64,000 bases of DNA from an uncultured Bacteroidales bacterium (GTDB taxonomy: Bacteria; Bacteroidota; Bacteroidia; Bacteroidales; Muribaculaceae), in assembly GCA_949285735.1 (NCBI GenBank), contig CASEAQ010000005.1:1-64000 (forward strand). The letters run 5' to 3'. A program made the translations under genes and the position numbers. The notes beneath the pieces were generated by a model. It did no database searches, was not told the origin of the DNA, and saw nothing but the letters and a program-made list of their open reading frames with translations. Positions 1 through 6,917 of this stretch are shown piece after piece; the stretch's first letter is position 1; every line of letters begins with the position of its first letter.

Positions 1-251
1 GCGACCAGAAAACTACCCAAAAGACTACCCAAAAGACTACCCAAAAGGCCATACAAAATCTGACGGAACAACAGCAAGCTATACTGTCATTCTTAAAAGA
101 ACATCCAGAAGCGACCCGGAAAGAGATAAGCGAAAGCCTTTCTAACATTACAGAAGATGGTGTAAAGTACAATCTTTCCCGCCTTCAAGAGCTTGGCTTA
201 CTGAAACGCATAGGAGGCAGGAAGCAAGGATATTGGCAGATTATAGAATAA
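1..251 (+). CDS. C-terminal part of an AlbA/RecG-like ATP-binding transcriptional regulator (partial)
   Basis: The reading frame enters from the left edge (frame of position 3) and stops with TAA at 249-251. The visible 82 residues begin with a Lys/Gln/Thr-rich linker (three repeats of T-T-Q-K) and end in a winged-helix-like segment (about residues 22-78, with QQQAILSFLKEHPEATRKEI and NLSRLQELGLLKRIGGRK). This is the usual C-terminus of the large Bacteroidota proteins that carry an N-terminal AlbA_2 (RecG-like) ATP-binding domain; they are common on genomic islands. The N-terminal domain is outside the window, so the family call rests only on the linker and HTH. A small gene follows 6 bases after the stop. 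Confidence 0.6.
   Translation, partial: DQKTTQKTTQKTTQKAIQNLTEQQQAILSFLKEHPEATRKEISESLSNITEDGVKYNLSRLQELGLLKRIGGRKQGYWQIIE
12..47 (+). repeat. Three perfect tandem copies of a 12-bp coding repeat
   Basis: The 12-mer actacccaaaag occurs three times without change at 12-23, 24-35 and 36-47, encoding T-T-Q-K units in the linker of the partial protein. The array probably begins further left. Repeats of this kind in these proteins are a flexible linker and can change copy number by slippage without breaking the frame. Confidence 0.85.
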
Positions 252-257
252 AGGGTT

Positions 258-455
258 ATGAACGATTGGGAAGAATCTGAAAGTTGGCATGAGGATTTAA
301 GGGCATGGGAACGCTTTCAAGATGTACTTGAAAGAATCAAGGGAGAAAATACCTATGAAGACTTGCACGACTTTGAGGATAAAAGCTTATCTTCGCAGCA
401 GGAAACCTCCACGCAACCCGACGCAGAACGCTGCAACAATCCGGTGGAGCAATAG
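258..455 (+). CDS. Small acidic hypothetical protein
   Basis: ATG at 258 lies 6 bases after the stop of the preceding gene, which suggests co-transcription. The 65-residue product is highly charged (rich in E, D, W and Q), begins MNDWEESESWHEDLRAWERF, and has no signal peptide or membrane segment. I do not recognise a family. The close spacing and protein-like composition support a real gene; the lack of recognised homology and the disordered C-terminal half argue for caution. It would be the last gene of the accessory element whose end seems to lie at about 516-536. Confidence 0.45.
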   Translation: MNDWEESESWHEDLRAWERFQDVLERIKGENTYEDLHDFEDKSLSSQQETSTQPDAERCNNPVEQ

Positions 456-515
456 CGGGAGATTACGCTACTTGCAGAAAGATAAATCAAAGATATTCAT
501 CCACTTGAATCAACA

Positions 516-536
516 GTTCGATTCCTGCTGGCACCA
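516..536 (+). other. 3'-tRNA-like fragment, candidate integration (att) scar
   Basis: Positions 516-528 read as the 3' half of a T-arm (GTTCGATTC plus CTGC), and 529-536 read as an acceptor 3' strand TGGCACC with discriminator A. The 5' T-stem strand (aacag at 512-516) does not pair with the 3' strand, and no D-arm, anticodon arm or matching 5' acceptor (GGTGCCA) lies upstream, so this is not a complete tRNA. A strong terminator follows 4 bases later. This is the pattern left when an element integrates into a tRNA gene: the distal att site keeps only the tRNA 3' end and its native terminator. Confidence 0.5.
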
Positions 537-540
537 CAAA

Positions 541-573
541 GAAGCAGTTATCGGAAACGATGGCTGCTTTTTT
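541..573 (+). terminator. Strong rho-independent terminator
   Basis: A 12-bp stem (542-553 with 558-569, including two G-U pairs) with a GAAA tetraloop is followed by T568-T573. It stands directly behind the tRNA-like fragment and would terminate both that tRNA and the upstream accessory genes. Confidence 0.85.
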
Positions 574-751
574 GTTTTGTATCAAATAATTTCTCATATC
601 GCCCAAAATTTTCGCAAGCGCATAAAAAATTTCCGTAACTTTATCCTCGGCAATCATGTCGCTTGCTGTTTTCATCTCATATAAAAGCAACCACCGCAAT
701 TACCAATTTAGTTTCATACCACCCAAACCAACGTAACGCCCAATCGCTCAA

Positions 752-1378
752 ATGAAACCAAACTTACGCAAGCCCAATAAATACCTGGCGACAGCGATGG
801 TGGCAACAGCTGCCATAGCCACAGCAATCGTGGTGTGCTATGCAGTGGTATCGGCAAATGCCTCGGGAAAGACCTTCAATTGCACCGACGACGTGCCACA
901 CAACGAAGTGGGGCTGCTGCTTGGCACTTCGCCAATAACGCCACACGGAATACACAACTACTATTTCGACAACCGCATCAAAGCCACTGCCGACCTATAC
1001 TACGCCGGCAAAATCGACCGCGTGATTGCAAGCGGAGGCGATTACTCCAGCCGCGGCAATGGCTACAACGAATTGGCAGCCATGCGCGACTCGCTTGTCG
1101 CCCGTGGCGTTCCCGACAGCGTGATTACGCTCGACTACCACGGCACTCGCACCATATATTCAATCATAAACACAAAACGCACCTACCACTTGGACAGCCT
1201 GACGATAATCTCGCAGCAATACCACAACGAGCGAGCCATCTACCTTGCCGAGCACCACGGGCTTCACCCGGTGGCATACAACGCCCACACCCCTGCACGG
1301 CGCATCACTCGAATCAGGAACTTCGCCCGCGAATTTCTTGCACGGGTAAAAATGTTTATCGAGCTATGCATTTCCTGA
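752..1378 (+). CDS. SanA/YdcF-like DUF218 membrane protein
   Basis: The 208-residue protein has one N-terminal membrane helix (about residues 12-34) and then a DUF218 domain. Visible motifs are VGLLLGTS near residue 54, RVIASGGD near 90, the acidic D-Y-H-G-T-R-T near 129 and ISQQYHNERAIYLAEHHG near 149, all in the order seen in E. coli SanA, a protein linked to envelope barrier function (vancomycin exclusion at high temperature). The length fits the family. It would be anchored in the inner membrane with the domain outside. The next gene starts 15 bases downstream on the same strand, so the two are probably co-transcribed. The exact biochemical role of the family is not settled. Confidence 0.8.
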   Translation: MKPNLRKPNKYLATAMVATAAIATAIVVCYAVVSANASGKTFNCTDDVPHNEVGLLLGTSPITPHGIHNYYFDNRIKATADLYYAGKIDRVIASGGDYSSRGNGYNELAAMRDSLVARGVPDSVITLDYHGTRTIYSIINTKRTYHLDSLTIISQQYHNERAIYLAEHHGLHPVAYNAHTPARRITRIRNFAREFLARVKMFIELCIS

Positions 1379-1393
1379 CAAACAACATGACGT

Positions 1394-2653
1394 ATGACAC
1401 AGAAACCTCGGATATTGATAATCGGCATAGGCGGTGGCGGAATGAACGCCGTCCGACGAATGAAAGAAGTCGGCATTCCAAACGCCGTGGATTATATCGT
1501 CATTGGCACAGATCACTTGTCACAGCGCAGATGCATCAAGGAGGGAATCCCTTATTACGAGTTGGGCGATTTGGCAGGAGCAACAGATCCTTGCCAAATG
1601 TACCCCAGCCGCAGACCTGAATTTTACAAGGCACTTGCCGAACGGGCGGAAAAGGAAATCGGCGACATAATCGATTACCATTTCAAACGAGCCACTTTCA
1701 GGAGCGTCAAAAAATTAAAAGACCGCATAAAAGGGTGCATATATGGTCAAGCCATAGGAGACGCGCTGGGGCTCGGAACCGAATTTATGACACGAGCCGA
1801 AGTCGCGGCAAACTATCCCGACAGACTTGAGCGTTACGAACAAATTGTGCAAGACAGCCACCGCCGCCGTTGGTGGCGCGGCAGCTGGACCGACGACACC
1901 GACATGATGCTGTGCATAGCCCGCGCACGGCGCAACAATCATTTCGATTTGCAGGCTGTCGCCCACAACTTCGTTCGATGGTTCAACGGCAATCCTCTCG
2001 GAATAGGTCGCCACACATTCAACGTGCTATGTATGCGCGACTATTTGAACAATCCCATAGAAGCGTCTAAAATAATGTGGCAGATAAGCGGTTGCGACAG
2101 TGCCGCAAATGGCGGACTGATGCGCACCTCCATAATGGGAACATCGCCCACGGTGAACGAAAACGAAGTTGCCGACATCTGCCGCCTGACCCACTACGAC
2201 CCTCGTTGCACCGGTTCGTGCGTAATAGTTGTAAACATAATACAAAACCTTATATTCAAAGAACACCAACCGTCGCCCAGCGAAATATTGCCAATAGCCA
2301 ACACATACGATACCCGCATTGCCGAATACATCGAATTGGCAGCTTCGGCTCAAAGCCTTGACGAGCTGTCGGTCGATGACGAATCGATGGGCTACACACT
2401 GAAGACACTCGCAGTGGCACTATGGAGCCTGTGGCACTGCAACAGTTTCCACGAAGGGCTGACGGCTGTGGTCAACAGCGGTGGCGATGCCGACACCAAT
2501 GCCGCTGTAGCCTGCGCCATATTAGGAGCAAAATACGGGTTCTCGGAAATCCCGGGCTACTATGCCGACAACCTGTTGGGCACACTGGAACTTGAAACGA
2601 TATACAACGACACCATTGCCGACATCGGCAACAAAACGAATCGGCAACACTAA
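1394..2653 (+). CDS. Fusion of an FtsZ-like N-terminal half-domain with an ADP-ribosylglycohydrolase
   Basis: Residues 1 to about 95 resemble the start of the FtsZ GTPase domain: ILIIGIGGGGMNAVRRM (T1 loop, glycines 11-16 then NAV), a second strand ending in G-T-D (38-40) where FtsZ has its N-T-D (T2), then L-A-G-A-T-D-P near residue 60 in the T3 position. The T4 phosphate loop GGGTGTG and the rest of FtsZ are absent. Residues 110-415 form an ADP-ribosylglycohydrolase (DraG) domain with IYGQAIGDALGLGTEF, the metal-binding T-D-D-T-D at 166-170, NGGLMRTS near 239-246 and G-G-D-A-D-T at 363-368, so the catalytic site looks intact. DraG enzymes remove ADP-ribose from proteins or small molecules. 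No signal peptide, so cytosolic. The start at 1394 follows SanA-like by 15 bases. The fusion is unusual and its purpose is inferred only. Confidence 0.8.
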   Translation: MTQKPRILIIGIGGGGMNAVRRMKEVGIPNAVDYIVIGTDHLSQRRCIKEGIPYYELGDLAGATDPCQMYPSRRPEFYKALAERAEKEIGDIIDYHFKRATFRSVKKLKDRIKGCIYGQAIGDALGLGTEFMTRAEVAANYPDRLERYEQIVQDSHRRRWWRGSWTDDTDMMLCIARARRNNHFDLQAVAHNFVRWFNGNPLGIGRHTFNVLCMRDYLNNPIEASKIMWQISGCDSAANGGLMRTSIMGTSPTVNENEVADICRLTHYDPRCTGSCVIVVNIIQNLIFKEHQPSPSEILPIANTYDTRIAEYIELAASAQSLDELSVDDESMGYTLKTLAVALWSLWHCNSFHEGLTAVVNSGGDADTNAAVACAILGAKYGFSEIPGYYADNLLGTLELETIYNDTIADIGNKTNRQH

Positions 2654-2690
2654 AAAAGGAGCGGCACAGCCACACAGCCATTGCCGCTCC
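2652..2690 (-). terminator. Terminator of the leftward PUL operon
   Basis: The 8-bp GC-rich stem GGAGCGGC (2658-2665) pairs with GCCGCTCC (2683-2690). On the minus strand it is followed by a run of six T (complement of 2652-2657). It lies 57 bases past the stop of the last operon gene at 2747, and the two convergent units meet here. Confidence 0.8.
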
Positions 2691-2746
2691 TCAATTCCCC
2701 AAAAATCAACAACTAAAAACTATTTCTTGCAACACCTGCGCAAGCC

Positions 2747-3742
2747 TCAATCGCCATCTGTAGCCAACTGCGGCACACCATCGCGCCACAACACCTCGAC
2801 ATTAGTCAAGTACCACTCCACCCCAGGTCTGCAATTCCCCTGAAAAAAGAGATAAGTCCGCCCGTCATCGTCAAGGAAAATGTGTGGGTGACCCGATTCC
2901 GACGAATTCCATTCTCCCGGTTTGCCTACTGGCACAAATGGCTTGTCCGACATTCGTCTCCAATGTATTCCATCGTCACTTACTGCCACGCCAATCTGTT
3001 GCGGCGCGTTGTTATAATTGCCGGCATAGAACATATATAGCTTGCCGTCTTTCTGCACCACCGAAGCCGCCTCGATACAATCGCCCTCCCACTCAAGCTC
3101 GGGTTTCAATATTGGTTCGTCAATTGCGAGCTGCCAGTCGCTCCTGCCAAAATCGGTATCGCCTGAAGCGACAGCCACACCCTGCATCTGCACCTTGAAG
3201 TCCTTGTCGCGAGTGGCGAAGTACATGAAATACCGTCCTCCGTATTCAAACACCTCGGCATCTATCGCCCTGCCGCAATTCCACTCGCCAGTGGGGCGAA
3301 AAATGGGATTTGTCGAGTCGCGCTCAAAGTTTATGCCATCGGTCGAACAGGCATGGCAAATGGCATCGTTCTGCATATTGCCATACGTCTGGTAGAACAA
3401 GTGAACCTTGCCATCACGCACTATGGCACACGGGGCACACAGCCCTTTCTTCTCATACTCGGCATTTTGCGTCGGCACAATCTCTCCCACCTTGTTCCAG
3501 TGGGTCAAATCGTGGCTCTCGGCAATGCCGATATTCCAGCCCGAAGCGGGATTATTCTTATATGGTGGAATTGAATAATACATCAGGTATCGCCCGCCAA
3601 ATTTCACCACATGAGGGTCTTTACTGAATGGTGCTCCCGTGCGTGTCGTGTCGGCATACATCATCTCGCCCCGTTGCGCGCAAGCCGTAGCAGTCACTAA
3701 TAACGCCGCCACAAGCAATATGATATATTTAATCTGTTTCAT
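2747..3742 (-). CDS. Secreted five-bladed propeller glycoside hydrolase (GH43/GH117-like)
   Basis: Start ATG at 3742 overlaps the preceding gene's stop by 4 bases (ATGA), which favours it over an ATG five codons upstream. The product begins with a signal peptide (MKQIKYIILLVAALLVTATAC), possibly a lipoprotein with the acylated Cys after ATA. The mature part has repeated propeller blades and the three acidic positions expected in clan GH-F type enzymes: D in S-K-D-P-H-V-V (blade 1), D in G-R-A-I-D-A-E-V, and E in D-C-I-E-A-A-S-V-V. It should therefore be an exo- or side-chain-acting glycosidase; the family within GH43/GH117/GH32-like propellers and the sugar cannot be fixed by eye. Last gene of the operon. 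Confidence 0.65.
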   Translation of the reverse strand: MKQIKYIILLVAALLVTATACAQRGEMMYADTTRTGAPFSKDPHVVKFGGRYLMYYSIPPYKNNPASGWNIGIAESHDLTHWNKVGEIVPTQNAEYEKKGLCAPCAIVRDGKVHLFYQTYGNMQNDAICHACSTDGINFERDSTNPIFRPTGEWNCGRAIDAEVFEYGGRYFMYFATRDKDFKVQMQGVAVASGDTDFGRSDWQLAIDEPILKPELEWEGDCIEAASVVQKDGKLYMFYAGNYNNAPQQIGVAVSDDGIHWRRMSDKPFVPVGKPGEWNSSESGHPHIFLDDDGRTYLFFQGNCRPGVEWYLTNVEVLWRDGVPQLATDGD

Positions 3743-5615
3743 GTCGTTGGAATACAATCAAAATAAACCGAATAATCATGTTCGTTGATTCTGAATAATG
3801 GCTTGAATATCAACGTTTCGCCATCGCCCGTTCGGGGCATCATTTTAAACGTCAATTTCTCTCCCTCTACTGGAATAAGCCACTCCACCAAACGTCTCTT
3901 GTCCACATTGATTGTGGGAATTGACCTGCCAGCTTCAGCACCCATGTCTATGGCAAGCACGATGGGCCCGTAAAGCAAGGCGCAACGTTGCCCGTTGTCG
4001 GGCATTGCCTCGATGCGCAACGTCATGGGCAATTCCATTGTCACCACGTCGCCACGCTTCCATGTGCGTTTCACCTCGATGTAGCTTCCAGCTATACATG
4101 AAGCCTTAACACGTTTCCCATTGACCTTGACGATAACGTCACCAGCCTCAGCCCATGACGGGCAACGCAGATACAATGCCACTTCACACCCGCCACTCGG
4201 AGCATCAATGATGTGCAACCGCGTCGAACCCTCGTTGGGGAAATTGGTCTCTTGCCGGAGCCTCAATCCCTTGCCAGCCCAGTCCAATTCCGATGCAATA
4301 AACAGATTCACATAAAGCCCCTTGTCGTCGGCGTTCGGTAATAAATCGCCTCGCCATATTTTGCGTGGTTCTCATATCCTGTGCCTACACAACAAGTATT
4401 GTCCTTAAACGGATAATGATACACCTTGTGGCTTCCCGGGTGCAGGGTGTGGTAATATGTCACTCCTCCCGACACGGGGTCTTGCGACGACAAGATGTGG
4501 TTATACAAAGCCCGCTCATAATAGTCGGCATACTTGCACGATGCGCTCCACGTAAACAAGTGCCGCGTCAACTTCAGCATATTGTATGTGTTACAAGTTT
4601 CGGTGGTGTTTTCACCCAACTGTTCCGACAACTTGTAAGGTTGGCTGAACACCTCCCTGTCGCTGTTTCCGCCAGTCACGTATGTATGAGCCGACACCAC
4701 TGCATCCCAAAAGTATGTGGCTATCTCCCTGCTGCGCTCGTTGCCAGTCAACTCATATCCGCGCGCCTCGCCTATCACTTTCGGTATCTGCGTATTCACG
4801 TGTATTCCTGCAAGGCTGTCGCGCCCTGCGGCAAGCGGGTTGAGAATCTCGTCGTGGTAGAACTTGTCGGCAAGCGTTTTATACCTGACATTGCCCGTGA
4901 TGCCATACACATTATAAAGCATCTCGGGCATACCGCCAAACTCGCTCGTCAGCATTCGTTGCATTTCATTGTGGCCGAGCGGTTCAAGTTTGTCGCAAGC
5001 CCAGTCACACATTTTCAGCAACACGTCCATCGCCTGCCGGTTGCCACACAACGTGTATTGGTCGTACAACCCGGCATACAACTTGTGCAATGTGTACCAT
5101 GGTGCCCACACGGTGTCTTGCTTTATCGCACGATCGATGAAATATTCGGGAAATGCGCTCAAATAGCCGCTGTCGCCAAGCACACGTTGGCACTCGGCAA
5201 GCCCCTCGACAATATCACCCCCTTTGGCACGATACGTCTCGTCATCCGTTGACGCATACATCAGAGCCAGAGCACTCAACAAGTGCCCGGTGGTATGCCC
5301 ACGCACTTCGCAGTCGAGCGACTCCCACCCTCCAAGCGATTGCGCCCCCGTCCTGATGCCGCAATTCACCCTGAATGCGTGCAGGAATCTGTCGGCATCA
5401 GCCTCGTCGAGCCACTTCCTGTCGGTTTCCATTGCACGCATGAAGGGACCGTCGAGCAACCTCACATCGGCATAGTCAAAAGCAAGAGCCTTTGGCTGCA
5501 TCTGCAACGACGTTTTCATCATGTCGCCAAGTTGCCCGGGATATTGGGCGGAGCAAAACTGCATTCCGCCCAACACCTACAAGGCTAACGCCACAATATG
5601 ACAATATGGTTTCAT
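3739..5615 (-). pseudogene. Second GH127 beta-L-arabinofuranosidase, broken by a nonsense codon and a frameshift
   Basis: The original start is ATG at 5615, five bases after the permease stop; it reads M-K-P-Y-C-H-I-V-A-L-A-L and then hits TAG at 5579-5577 inside the signal peptide. After the stop the frame continues through a GH127 catalytic domain with the T-T-E-T-C-N-T-Y-N-M-L motif and the N-T-C-C-V-G zinc cysteines. At about 4330-4335 one base is missing: the frame ends in R-T-P-T-T-R-G-F-M-stop at 4308, while the next frame continues as NLFIASELDW and the C-terminal beta-sandwich to 3739. The intact paralogue at 6918-9251 shows the join expected (GLYVNLFIPTELDW). Two independent lesions point to real decay rather than one sequencing error, although a frameshift alone could be an artefact. 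Confidence 0.8.
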
Positions 5616-5620
5616 CACTG

Positions 5621-6886
5621 TTACTTGCGTATTTTAGACAACCTCAACGAAAACAAAATGATGTACAAATAGTAAACAATTATGCAGCTCAATGCGGCAG
5701 TAGTGCCAGTAGTCAGTGCGGCAGTTCCAAAGCCCTGCTGCAACATTCCCATCAACGGCGGCAATATTGCCCCACCAATGGCAAACGTGCATATTATGCC
5801 CGAAGCGCGCTTGGTGTGTGCCCCCAAGTCTTCCGATGCCAAATTGAATATGCTGCCCCACATTATTGAATTGCACAATCCGCACAGCAACATCAACACT
5901 ATCGAGATCTCACCGTCGAACATCAACGACACGCCAAGCAACACAATCGCCGACAAGGCACAAAACGACAATGCCACACGGGCTGGCACTCGCTGGAGCG
6001 CAAATGCACCTATTAGCCGTCCTACCATCAGCCCGCCCCAATACAAGGCAAGCAGTTCGGTCGAGCCTAATTCGTTGCCAAACAAGCCCACGGTATCGAG
6101 GTTCAATGCCCTCATGCGGTCGGGCAAGAAACTTGGAATACCCACTTCAACACCCATATAAACGAATATGGCAAATGCGCCAAACAGCAAGTGAGGATAC
6201 TTATACGGGCTGCTCTTGCTCGCCTGCGGCGTTCCAGCTTCCCCTTCCGTATCATCTATATCGGGCAACCTGAGTTTATAAACAATAAGGCTCATTGCCA
6301 AGGCAATGCCTGCGATGACAAAAAACGGCATACGCACATTGGTCGGGTCGGACCGCAATTCGGCAGGAGCATTGCTGTCAACAGCATCACCCGATATAAG
6401 CAACGCAACAAATAGCGGGGCTGCAACAGTTGCCGCCGAATTAAAAAAGCCTGTCAAGTTCAATCTACTTGCAGCCTTTCGGGGATCGCCCAATGCAAGC
6501 ACATAAGGATTCAGCACTATTTGCAACAAGGCTATCCCCAAAGCCACAACAAACATCGAACCGAGGAATGCCGTATAACCTGCCCCGACAGCAGGATAGG
6601 TCAAGACAAACCCTATTCCTACCACAAACAACGACAATAATGCCGATGATTTGTAGCCGAATTTATTCAACAAATATGATAACGGGATTGAAAACAAGTA
6701 TGCCCCGAAAAATGCGGTGTTTATCAATTGCTTCTCCGAGAATGAAAGCATCCACTTGCTGCCCGAAAGGAAATCAATGAGCGAGTTGTTCATGGTAGTG
6801 ATAAAGCCAACCATGAAAAACAATATCGACATCACCACCATCGGGAACAAGTAACTATTACCCTGCGGTTTACTATCTTTTGCCAT
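5621..6886 (-). CDS. FucP-type major facilitator sugar permease
   Basis: The 421-residue protein has about twelve hydrophobic helices and the features of the FHS family (fucose/galactose/glucose:H+ symporters): MVGFITTMNNSLIDFL in helix 1, FGAYLFSIPLSYLLNKFGYK in helix 2, LQIVLNPYVLALG with AASRLNLTGFFNS in helices 4-5, and YMGVEVGIPSFLPD at the start of the second half. It would import a monosaccharide released in the periplasm across the inner membrane; within this operon L-arabinose or another released sugar is the likely cargo, which is inference. It sits between two GH127 genes, 31 bases after the upstream gene and 5 before the next. Confidence 0.85.
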   Translation of the reverse strand: MAKDSKPQGNSYLFPMVVMSILFFMVGFITTMNNSLIDFLSGSKWMLSFSEKQLINTAFFGAYLFSIPLSYLLNKFGYKSSALLSLFVVGIGFVLTYPAVGAGYTAFLGSMFVVALGIALLQIVLNPYVLALGDPRKAASRLNLTGFFNSAATVAAPLFVALLISGDAVDSNAPAELRSDPTNVRMPFFVIAGIALAMSLIVYKLRLPDIDDTEGEAGTPQASKSSPYKYPHLLFGAFAIFVYMGVEVGIPSFLPDRMRALNLDTVGLFGNELGSTELLALYWGGLMVGRLIGAFALQRVPARVALSFCALSAIVLLGVSLMFDGEISIVLMLLCGLCNSIMWGSIFNLASEDLGAHTKRASGIICTFAIGGAILPPLMGMLQQGFGTAALTTGTTAALSCIIVYYLYIILFSLRLSKIRK

Positions 6887-6917
6887 GACAAAAACTCTTT
6901 TTTACAATATCAATAAT

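Noticed and set aside
516..536. Complete tRNA gene at the left end
   Set aside because: Only the 3' part of a T-arm and acceptor is present; no anticodon arm or 5' acceptor strand is found upstream.
322..684. 120-residue plus-strand frame overlapping the small acidic gene
   Set aside because: It shares sequence with the better-supported gene at 258-455 in another frame and reads through the terminator.
487..699. 70-residue minus-strand frame with protein-like text
   Set aside because: It runs through the plus-strand terminator hairpin and the tRNA-like fragment, and its middle is the translated hairpin; no promoter or family supports it. It could be a remnant of a short coding sequence but I cannot support it.
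5005..5588. Several 60-300-residue plus-strand frames opposite the GH127 and other PUL genes
   Set aside because: They are complementary-strand shadows of well-supported genes, with low-complexity His/Arg/Pro-rich composition.
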